A stretch of DNA of 48,095 nt from an uncultured Prevotella sp. (GTDB lineage: Bacteria; Bacteroidota; Bacteroidia; Bacteroidales; Bacteroidaceae): contig CAKQCV010000016.1 of assembly GCA_934217675.1 (NCBI GenBank), positions 1 to 48,095 on the forward strand, in the 5' to 3' direction. Positions 7,786 to 14,517 of the stretch are shown here, in pieces; position 1 is the first letter of the stretch, and every line of letters begins with the position of its first letter. The notes under the pieces were generated by a model. The model ran no database searches and was not told the DNA's origin. It saw only the letters and a program-made list of their open reading frames with translations. Position numbers and translations under genes: made by a program.

Positions 7786-8886
7786 ATGGCAGAAAAAGAA
7801 GTACTTTTAATGAAAGGAAACGAGGCTATCGCACATGCTGCAATACGTTGCGGATGTGATGCCTACTTCGGATATCCTATCACTCCGCAGAGTGAGGTTA
7901 TAGAAACGCTTGCTGAACTGAAGCCATGGGAAACAACAGGAATGGTTGTGCTACAGGCAGAGAGTGAGGTGGCTTCAATAAACATGGTTTATGGAGCCGC
8001 GGGTTCTGGTAAAAGGGCTTTTACATCATCGTCAAGTCCTGGTGTGGCTCTAATGCAGGAGGGTATTTCGTATATGGCAGGTGCTGAACTGCCTGGAGTC
8101 TTTATCAATGTGCAGCGTGGCGGACCAGGATTGGGTACTATTCAACCTTCTCAGAGTGACTATTTCCAGTCTACTCGTGGTGGTGGCAATGGTGATTACT
8201 ATGTCATTGTACTTGCTCCGGCATCTGTACAGGAGATGGCAGATTTTGTTGACCTCGCGTTTACTCTTGCTTTCCGTTATCGTATGCCGGCAATGATTCT
8301 CAGTGATGGTGTTATCGGGCAGATGATGGAGAAAGTGGTATTGCCTCCAATGAAACCTCGCCGAACAGAGGAGGAAATTAAGCGTGAGTGTCCATGGGCA
8401 ACATTTGGTAGATCACCTGAACGTGATGCAAATATAGTCACATCTCTTGAACTTCAGCCTGAGGTAATGGAGAAGAGAAATTTGAAGTTACTTGAAAAAT
8501 ATGAAAAAGTAAAAGCCAACGAAGTAAGATATGAGACTACACAGTGTGAAGATGCTGACTATATCATTGTAGCATTTGGAAGTGCTGCAAGAATATCTGA
8601 AAAGGCTATGGAATTGGCTCGCGAAGACGGACTCAAGGTAGGATTGTTCCGTCCGATAACATTGTGGCCTTTCCCAGAAAAGCAGATAGAACAACTTGCA
8701 AAAGGCAAAAAAGGAATACTCTCAGTGGAGATTAATGCGGGACAGATGATTGAGGATGTGCGTCTCGCCACACATGGCATAGTGCCTGTGGAGCATTTCG
8801 GTAGACTTGGTGGTATCGTTCCTGATCCTGAGGAGATTGTAAACTCATTGAAGGAGAATATCAAGAGCGGTAGATTTAATGGTTAA
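7786..8886 (+). CDS. korA: 2-oxoacid:ferredoxin oxidoreductase alpha subunit (KorA/VorB type)
   Basis: The alpha subunit (366 residues) carries the pyrimidine-binding region of the enzyme that decarboxylates a 2-oxoacid to acyl-CoA and reduces ferredoxin. MKGNEAIAHAAIRCGCDAYF and GYPITPQSEVIETLAE near the N-terminus, QAESEVASINMVYGAAGSGK, and the Gly-rich NVQRGGPGLGTIQPSQSDY loop are all typical. The C-terminal part (about 255-366) is the transketolase-C-like domain. It resembles the proteins often labelled VorB in Bacteroidota. The substrate may be 2-oxoglutarate or branched-chain 2-oxoacids. It lies 3 nt after korD and 18 nt before korB. Confidence 0.9.
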   Translation: MAEKEVLLMKGNEAIAHAAIRCGCDAYFGYPITPQSEVIETLAELKPWETTGMVVLQAESEVASINMVYGAAGSGKRAFTSSSSPGVALMQEGISYMAGAELPGVFINVQRGGPGLGTIQPSQSDYFQSTRGGGNGDYYVIVLAPASVQEMADFVDLAFTLAFRYRMPAMILSDGVIGQMMEKVVLPPMKPRRTEEEIKRECPWATFGRSPERDANIVTSLELQPEVMEKRNLKLLEKYEKVKANEVRYETTQCEDADYIIVAFGSAARISEKAMELAREDGLKVGLFRPITLWPFPEKQIEQLAKGKKGILSVEINAGQMIEDVRLATHGIVPVEHFGRLGGIVPDPEEIVNSLKENIKSGRFNG

Positions 8887-8904
8887 TTATAAAAGTTGAA
8901 AATC

Positions 8905-9672
8905 ATGAAAGAAGATATAATTGCACCGGAGAATCTGGTTTATGCTAAACCGGCGTTGATGAACGACACTCCTATGCACTACTGTCCTGGTTGCTCACAT
9001 GGAGTGGTACATAAACTTGTGGCTGAGGTAATTGAGGAAATGGGAATGCAAAACAAAGCTGTAGGTGTATGTCCTGTAGGATGTTCTGTTTTTGCTTACC
9101 GTTATCTTGATATAGACTGGTCAGAGGCTGCACATGGTCGTGCTCCAGCTGTTGCTACGGGTATAAAGCGCTGTTGGCCAGATCGTCTTGTTTTTACTTA
9201 TCAAGGTGATGGGGATTTGGCTTGTATTGGTACGGCTGAGACTATACACGCTCTTAATCGTGGCGAGAATATTACTATAATATTTATCAACAACGCTATC
9301 TACGGAATGACAGGAGGACAGATGGCACCTACTACTCTGCTTGGGCAGAAAACCGTTACTTGTCCTTACGGGCGAACACCGGAGTTACATGGATACCCAT
9401 TGAAAATGACTGAGGTTGCAGCTACATTACAGGGTACATGTTATGTTACACGACAGAGTGTTGATACTGTTGCTTCTATTCGTTCTGCAAAGAAAGCTAT
9501 ACGTAAGGCGTTTGATGCATCTATGGCTGGCAAAGGTTCAAGTTTAGTGGAGATTGTCAGTACATGTAATAGTGGCTGGAAACTATCACCAGTAAAGGCT
9601 AACGAATGGATGCGTGAGAATATGTTTAAGTTTTATCCTAAGGGTGACCTTAAAAATACTATTGACGAATGA
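8905..9672 (+). CDS. korB: 2-oxoacid:ferredoxin oxidoreductase beta subunit (TPP-binding)
   Basis: This 255-residue protein (start at the ATG at 8905; a TTG three codons upstream is less likely) holds the TPP-binding motif GDGD (101-104) through INN (128-130), followed by AIYGMTGGQMAPTT. CPGCSHG near residue 28 and further Cys residues (CPVGC) are typical of this subunit, where Cys residues help bind the 4Fe-4S cluster near TPP. With the alpha subunit it forms the catalytic core in the cytoplasm. It overlaps the gamma gene by 4 nt (ATGA). Confidence 0.93.
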   Translation: MKEDIIAPENLVYAKPALMNDTPMHYCPGCSHGVVHKLVAEVIEEMGMQNKAVGVCPVGCSVFAYRYLDIDWSEAAHGRAPAVATGIKRCWPDRLVFTYQGDGDLACIGTAETIHALNRGENITIIFINNAIYGMTGGQMAPTTLLGQKTVTCPYGRTPELHGYPLKMTEVAATLQGTCYVTRQSVDTVASIRSAKKAIRKAFDASMAGKGSSLVEIVSTCNSGWKLSPVKANEWMRENMFKFYPKGDLKNTIDE

Positions 9673-10211
9673 AAAAGGAAATTATAATATCAGGATTCGG
9701 TGGTCAGGGTGTGCTTTCTATGGGTAAGATTCTTGCCTACTCTGGATTGATGGAGGACAAGGAGGTTACTTGGATGCCTGCATACGGACCGGAGCAACGT
9801 GGTGGAACGGCAAACGTAACTGTAATCGTTAGTGATGAGCGCATATCATCGCCTGTGTTGAGCAAGTATGATATTGCTATCGTTCTTAATCAACCGTCGC
9901 TTGACAAGTTTGAACCTCGAGTAAAGTCTGGTGGTATACTAATTTATGAGGGTAATGGTATAATTAATCCGCCTACTCGTAAGGATATTGAGATTTATCG
10001 TATTGATGCCATGGATAAAGCTGCAGAGATGAAAAATACTAAGGTCTTCAATATGATTGTGCTTGGTGGAATGCTGAAAGTCGCTCCTGTTGTAAGTGAG
10101 AAAGGTGTAGAGAAAGCTTTGTTCAAAACATTGCCAGAACGGCACCACAAGCTTATCCCATTGAATATGGAGGCTATAAAAGTGGGTGGTGACATTATGC
10201 AGAAGCAATAA
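9669..10211 (+). CDS. korC: 2-oxoacid:ferredoxin oxidoreductase gamma subunit
   Basis: This 180-residue protein begins MKKEIIISGFGGQGVLSMGK, the family signature of the gamma subunit. AYGPEQRGGTANVTVIVSDE follows, and then SSPVLSKYDIAIVLNQPSLD. The gamma subunit forms part of the CoA-binding region. The start codon overlaps the korB stop. It is the last gene of the operon; a very strong terminator lies about 80 nt downstream. Confidence 0.93.
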   Translation: MKKEIIISGFGGQGVLSMGKILAYSGLMEDKEVTWMPAYGPEQRGGTANVTVIVSDERISSPVLSKYDIAIVLNQPSLDKFEPRVKSGGILIYEGNGIINPPTRKDIEIYRIDAMDKAAEMKNTKVFNMIVLGGMLKVAPVVSEKGVEKALFKTLPERHHKLIPLNMEAIKVGGDIMQKQ

Positions 10212-10291
10212 TTTTAAAAAGAATAATGGTATATAGATAAGGTAATATGGTGTGTCAACACCACTCTCTTATTATTATCAAATTGTAAAAA

Positions 10292-10338
10292 AAACTCGCA
10301 ACTTTTGGTGGTATTACCTAAGTTGTGAGTTTTTTTAT
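10292..10338 (+). terminator. Strong terminator of the kor operon
   Basis: AAACTCGCAACTT (10292-10304) pairs with AAGTTGTGAGTTT (10320-10332), a 13-bp stem with one G-U pair, followed by a run of Ts to 10337. An A run flanks the 5' arm, so it may also work on the minus strand. Confidence 0.85.
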
Positions 10339-10411
10339 TATATATTTACGTAAGAAAAAGTAAAGACATTGAAAAAAAAACGAAAACATGTTATGTAACA
10401 TATAAAAAAAA

Positions 10412-10442
10412 TTGCAACTTTACATAAAACGGAATACTTTTG
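10412..10442 (+). promoter_or_regulatory. Orphan promoter in the convergent korC/dnaJ interval
   Basis: TTG at 10412-10414, 20 nt, then TACTTTTG at 10435-10442. It points toward the 3' end of a minus-strand gene, and no plus-strand gene lies downstream before a strong hairpin. Confidence 0.45.
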
Positions 10443-10448
10443 CAACAG

Positions 10449-10536
10449 TTATCCTGAATACAATCTTTTTACCTTAAAGACTAATACCTATTAAATTAAA
10501 AAAAGGCAATTCTCTGTGAAGAGAGTTGCCTTTTGA
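10449..10536 (+). ncRNA. Candidate small RNA of about 85-90 nt
   Basis: The interval is bounded by the orphan promoter (10412-10442) and the 15-bp hairpin at 10501-10534, which is followed by TTTT on the plus strand. A transcript from about 10449 to 10536 would have an unstructured AU-rich 5' half and a stable 3' hairpin, like many Hfq-independent sRNAs. It holds no open reading frame of note. Evidence is positional only. Confidence 0.25.
10494..10534 (-). terminator. Terminator of the J-domain gene (possibly bidirectional)
   Basis: AAAAGGCAATTCTCT (10501-10515) pairs with AGAGAGTTGCCTTTT (10520-10534), 15 bp with one G-U pair and a GTGA loop. On the minus strand it is followed by seven Ts, and it lies 31 nt past the dnaJ-like stop. 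Confidence 0.85.
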
Positions 10537-10564
10537 CATTTTATTATTTATGTAAACATATTTA

Positions 10565-11254
10565 TTAGCTGTTATCACGCATCTGACGAAGCAAATCTTT
10601 CTGATGTTCATTTAAATTTGTTGGCAACTTTACATTGTATGTTATAATCATGTCACCAATCGTACCATCACCACGGTCATATCCTTTACCACGCAAGCGC
10701 ACCTTTGTTCCATTCTGTGTATCAGGTTTCACTTTTAGTTTTATCTTCGAACCATTACCGAGTTGCAATAATATTTCTCCACCAAGGATAGCCGTATAAA
10801 GATCAATGTTTACATTAGCATGCATTTCTCCTGTGTTTTGTCGCATTCTTCCTGTATTTCTTCCAGAAGAGTGCATTCTTGCAGAGCCACCAAACAAGTC
10901 TTGGAAGAAACTTGAGAAACCACCACTCTGTCCAAAATTGGAAAAGTCGAAGCCTTCAAACGGAGAACCATTGCCACTATAATAATAGTTGCCATTGCCA
11001 CCAGATGTACCAGCACCGAATTGCTCTGCCTCTTTCCAATGTTCACCATACTGGTCGTATTTCTTTCTTTTGTCTGGATCGTTAATAACCTCGTATGCTT
11101 CATTTAGAGCTTGAAATTTAGCTTTAGCTTTCGGATCATCAGGATGTAAATCCGGGTGAAACTGTTTGGCTCTTTTCAAGTAAGCTCTTTTTACATCTTT
11201 CTGAGGAATATCTTTGTTAACACCTAATATTTTGTAATAATCAATAAATGCCAT
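10565..11254 (-). CDS. Short J-domain co-chaperone (DnaJ/CbpA-like)
   Basis: This 229-residue protein has an N-terminal J domain (MAFIDYYKILGVNKDIPQKD, with the HPD motif in KQFHPDLHPDD at about 31-41), then a Gly/Phe-rich linker (about 80-135). Only one C-terminal substrate-binding beta domain follows (about 143-215, with GGEILLQLGNGSKIKLKVKP and GTKVRLRGKGYDRGDG). It has no zinc-finger Cys repeats. CbpA-type proteins usually run to about 300 residues with two such domains, so this is a shortened form. It should stimulate DnaK ATPase in the cytoplasm. No chaperone partner is adjacent. Confidence 0.88.
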   Translation of the reverse strand: MAFIDYYKILGVNKDIPQKDVKRAYLKRAKQFHPDLHPDDPKAKAKFQALNEAYEVINDPDKRKKYDQYGEHWKEAEQFGAGTSGGNGNYYYSGNGSPFEGFDFSNFGQSGGFSSFFQDLFGGSARMHSSGRNTGRMRQNTGEMHANVNIDLYTAILGGEILLQLGNGSKIKLKVKPDTQNGTKVRLRGKGYDRGDGTIGDMIITYNVKLPTNLNEHQKDLLRQMRDNS

Positions 11255-11377
11255 AATTCAACCTCCATTTCTTTTTGTTTTTTCTAAAAAAATAATAAGC
11301 AAATTATGTGCCGAACATACATAGAACAGCCAAATAGTCAGATAAATAAAATATTATAGAAAAAAAAGGAATATAAA

Positions 11378-11408
11378 TTTGCATGTATTTATTTTATTTA
11401 TACCTTTG
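11378..11408 (+). promoter_or_regulatory. Perfect-match Bacteroidota promoter
   Basis: TTTG at 11378-11381, exactly 19 nt, then TACCTTTG at 11401-11408; the next ATG is 45 nt downstream. Confidence 0.7.
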
Positions 11409-11452
11409 TGGAATATAACACATTTATTATAATAACTCATTAGAGAAAACTT

Positions 11453-11926
11453 ATGAAGAAAACTTTTATTACGGTAGCAATTGCAGCAGCATCATTAATG
11501 AGCCAGCATGCAAATGCCACTGACAATCTTGTAGTAAAAACAAGATCAAATTCTTCGAAAATTGCGTTAGACGACATTAAAGGACTGAAATTTAGTGGAG
11601 AGAAAATGTTTGTCTACACACAGTCTTCGGATACACCTGTTGAATTTAATCTTGTAGACATTGTATCGTTAAAATTTGCTCCCGACGGTACGCAGGGTAT
11701 AGAAAGTACGACAGCTGATAAACAAAAGATAAATATATGCTACAGCAACGGTGTTCTTTCTGCAAAAGGTGTGAGTAAAGCGAAAACTGCAATATACAGC
11801 ATTAATGGACAGCGTGAAATCGCTATAAACTCATGGGACGGTTCAGCCGTATCGCTCGACAACCTTACAAATGGTGTCTATGTGTTAACAGTAAATAATC
11901 AAACATTTAAATTCGTAAAGAAATGA
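11453..11926 (+). CDS. Small exported protein with T9SS type A-like sorting domain
   Basis: This 157-residue protein has a signal peptide (FITVAIAAASLMSQHANA). A repeated strand motif of the type DIKGLKF / DIVSLKF is visible at about residues 42-75. The C-terminus, with AIYSINGQ, LDNLTNGVYVLTVNN and FKFVKK, matches the Por-secretion (type IX) type A C-terminal signal. The protein is therefore probably exported across the outer membrane, if the genome encodes a type IX system; none of its core genes is in this window. It overlaps the next gene by 4 nt (ATGA), so the two are coupled. No enzymatic motif was seen. Confidence 0.7.
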   Translation: MKKTFITVAIAAASLMSQHANATDNLVVKTRSNSSKIALDDIKGLKFSGEKMFVYTQSSDTPVEFNLVDIVSLKFAPDGTQGIESTTADKQKINICYSNGVLSAKGVSKAKTAIYSINGQREIAINSWDGSAVSLDNLTNGVYVLTVNNQTFKFVKK

Positions 11927-13245
11927 AAAAGCAATTTACAATAGCGGCTCTTGCTGTAGCTTCGTTCACAGCTGCTGCACAAACAACAACAAAAGTTCCT
12001 AATCGTGTGCTAATACAGTCCGGTTATGATGTAAAAGGATATGCTACTGACAATATTGACAGTATCTATTTCGACCGTATTGATGGTGATGTGAAGGCTG
12101 ATATCAATTTCAAGGGATATAGTGATGAAAGTGGTACACAAACTATAAAGCTAAGTGTAACTCGCACTCCAGACTGTGCATCATTTGTTATTGATGTTAT
12201 GGCTGCAAACACTGCAAAAAATTACGACGACAAGACTATGGCAACGTGGTTTAGCCGTCAGAATGTTACTCCATTTACCGAAGATTTCAGTGAAGGAGCT
12301 CTCACAGGTTTTAGTGAACTGCAAGCAGGAACAGAATACACTATAATAACATTGGGATATGATAAATATGGTGTGGCAGGACAGACAAGTCGTGTAAACT
12401 TTACAACTCCTAATGCTCAAATCGTCGGAAATCCAAAAGTTTCATGGAATATTGATGAAGTAACTCCTACATCGTTCACCCTTACAGTTACTCCTAATGA
12501 AGATACAAGCTCTTTTTATTGGTGCATGTTCGGAAAAGGTGAATTACAGCAGCAGTTTGAACAATGGGGACCAATGTTCGGATTTGATAATGTAGAACAA
12601 ATGATAGCTCAGTTTAGTGGTCAAGCTTATGTAACAAAAACAAAAGAAACCTGGAAAGACTTGCAGCCGGACACTGAATATGAGGTTGATGTTGTGCCTG
12701 TTGATGTAAACGGAAATTATGGAGAAATGCAGACTATCCCAGTGAAAACTGCCAAAAACGGTGGCGAGGGTGTTGCTTCTGTAACGATAACGTATGATGG
12801 TATTGGTGGTGATGCAACCAATGGTTATCACCTTGATGTTACATATACTCCAAACGACCAGACAAGCGTTCATCATGACCTACTAATGGAGAAGGAATAT
12901 TTTGATAAGAATTTCACAGATGAGTCTATAAAGGCAGCAATGAGTTCTGATGAAAATCCATTTGGATATGATCCATATTGGAATTCTATTGGTACAGAAA
13001 GTGTATCATGGAATTTTGACGAGGGCAAGACTTATTATGCACTTGCTGTAGCAAAGAATATGAACGGTGAGTATGGTCCTCTTGCCAAACTTGAAATCAA
13101 TACAACAGCCACAATGGGCAATGTAAAGAAGACTCCTAAAACTTCTTTAGGAGTTGCAAAACGTGTTGTGAAAAAGAATGTAGTAAAGAATGCAGTTGCT
13201 CCAGTAATCAATAAAGGTGGCATTAAGTTGACTAATACAAAATAA
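11923..13245 (+). CDS. Exported fibronectin-type-III-like multidomain protein
   Basis: This 440-residue protein starts with a signal peptide (FTIAALAVASFTAAAQ). Next comes a DNIDSIYFDRI strand motif like those in the preceding protein. Then come two or more Fn3-like domains, seen as LQAGTEYTIITLGYDKYGVAG (about 128-148) and LQPDTEYEVDVVPVDVNGNYG (about 246-266), each the E/F-strand block of an Fn3 fold. The last 40 residues are Lys/Val-rich (VAKRVVKKNVVKNAV) and contain no sorting signal I recognise. It is probably a surface or periplasmic binding protein that works with the coupled upstream gene. Ligand unknown. Confidence 0.65.
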   Translation: MKKQFTIAALAVASFTAAAQTTTKVPNRVLIQSGYDVKGYATDNIDSIYFDRIDGDVKADINFKGYSDESGTQTIKLSVTRTPDCASFVIDVMAANTAKNYDDKTMATWFSRQNVTPFTEDFSEGALTGFSELQAGTEYTIITLGYDKYGVAGQTSRVNFTTPNAQIVGNPKVSWNIDEVTPTSFTLTVTPNEDTSSFYWCMFGKGELQQQFEQWGPMFGFDNVEQMIAQFSGQAYVTKTKETWKDLQPDTEYEVDVVPVDVNGNYGEMQTIPVKTAKNGGEGVASVTITYDGIGGDATNGYHLDVTYTPNDQTSVHHDLLMEKEYFDKNFTDESIKAAMSSDENPFGYDPYWNSIGTESVSWNFDEGKTYYALAVAKNMNGEYGPLAKLEINTTATMGNVKKTPKTSLGVAKRVVKKNVVKNAVAPVINKGGIKLTNTK

Positions 13246-13271
13246 GACAACTATTAATTATAGATACAAAG

Positions 13272-13308
13272 CAGACACATCACATAAGAAATGGTGTGTC
13301 TGTTTTTT
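13272..13308 (+). terminator. Terminator after the secreted-protein pair
   Basis: CAGACACATCA (13272-13282) pairs with TGGTGTGTCTG (13292-13302), an 11-bp stem followed by six Ts, 27 nt after the stop. Confidence 0.85.
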
Positions 13309-13380
13309 ATGCATACAGAAATGAGTACATTTATTATAATTTTACATTATATACTTATGTAAGTAATACATATATATGAT

Positions 13381-14439
13381 ATGATAAAGATTTGTAGTAA
13401 ACAACTCCCTGTAGACATAGTGTTCCACCCATCATGGTGGTATAAAAATACTGGCATAACATTTGATGAAAGTTTTTTTTACGATCCAATTCGTCGTGTA
13501 GAAGATGAACAGAAAATGGAACAAGTGCTTTATGAACGTTTCGGTAGTCTTGGACTTGGCGAAGACCACCTTAAACGTCTGCCACAGATTGGTGCTGTTC
13601 ATCTGGCTTCTGGTTATCTGCTCTCGGAAATGTTGGGGTGTAAGGTTGAATATTATGATGACGCACCACCACAGGTAATCTGTGCCCATAAAGATTCGTT
13701 AGATCTAAATGTAGAAGACGCTTTCAACTCTCCTGCCTTTCGGCGTTTGGTAAATCTTATAGAAAAAATGAAAGCTACATATGGATATGTAGTAGGCGAT
13801 ATAAATTGGGGAGGAGTGTTAAACCTTGCTATAGATGTTCGCGGAGAAGATATTTTTACCGACATGGTTATGGAGCCAGAGAAGGCAAATGTATTTTTTA
13901 GGAAAATAGCTCAAGTAATTGATAAATTTGTATGGTATATACAGTCAAATACAGGTTCTTCATCAATATCTGTAAATCGTAGTGCACGTCTTTTTGACTA
14001 TCCTGTTGCTATCCATTCAGAGTGTAGTCACACAATGATTTCAGAAGCTGACTATCGTCGTTTCTTTCTTCCGATAGACAAAGAGTGGAGTTTGCGTCAT
14101 AAACCATATGGTATTCACTATTGTGGTAAGGATCCACATCGTATGGCTTCTGCATTTGCTGAAATAGAACGTCTCACATTTCTTGATGTCGGATGGGGTG
14201 GGGATATAGCCTTACTTCGCAGATACTTGCCATACACGTTTTTCAATATTCGACTAAATCCTGTAGATATTCAAAAATACTCTTATGATGAGTTGAAAAA
14301 AAATATAACGGAACGCGTTATTGCTAGTGGTAACGATTTCACCAAAACTGGACTTTGCTGCGTAAATATGGATAAAGATGTTACAGACAAGCGTATTTAT
14401 GAAATCTTCGATGTTGCAAAGCAAATAAAAAGTGAATAG
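13381..14439 (+). CDS. Uroporphyrinogen-decarboxylase-fold protein, methyltransferase-like
   Basis: This 352-residue protein resembles the URO-D superfamily, which includes HemE and the zinc-dependent MtaA/MtbA/CmuA methyltransferases acting on corrinoids or thiols. HYCGKDPHRM (about 242-251) and a later GLCCVNMD block give the His-x-Cys ... Cys pattern expected of a zinc site in the methyltransferase branch. DVGWGGDIALLRRYLP lies between them. HemE's N-terminal arginine motif is not obvious. No corrinoid protein or partner methyltransferase is adjacent. A terminator on each side makes it a single-gene unit. Substrate unknown. Confidence 0.65.
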   Translation: MIKICSKQLPVDIVFHPSWWYKNTGITFDESFFYDPIRRVEDEQKMEQVLYERFGSLGLGEDHLKRLPQIGAVHLASGYLLSEMLGCKVEYYDDAPPQVICAHKDSLDLNVEDAFNSPAFRRLVNLIEKMKATYGYVVGDINWGGVLNLAIDVRGEDIFTDMVMEPEKANVFFRKIAQVIDKFVWYIQSNTGSSSISVNRSARLFDYPVAIHSECSHTMISEADYRRFFLPIDKEWSLRHKPYGIHYCGKDPHRMASAFAEIERLTFLDVGWGGDIALLRRYLPYTFFNIRLNPVDIQKYSYDELKKNITERVIASGNDFTKTGLCCVNMDKDVTDKRIYEIFDVAKQIKSE

Positions 14440-14450
14440 TTCTTTAATAT

Positions 14451-14483
14451 TCTTGGATATTATAATAATCCAAGACTGTTTTT
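14451..14483 (+). terminator. Terminator after the URO-D-like gene
   Basis: TCTTGGAT (14451-14458) pairs with ATCCAAGA (14468-14475), then CTGTTTTTG. Confidence 0.7.
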
Positions 14484-14517
14484 GCCGTATTCAAAATAAG
14501 CTTATATAGAAATATAA

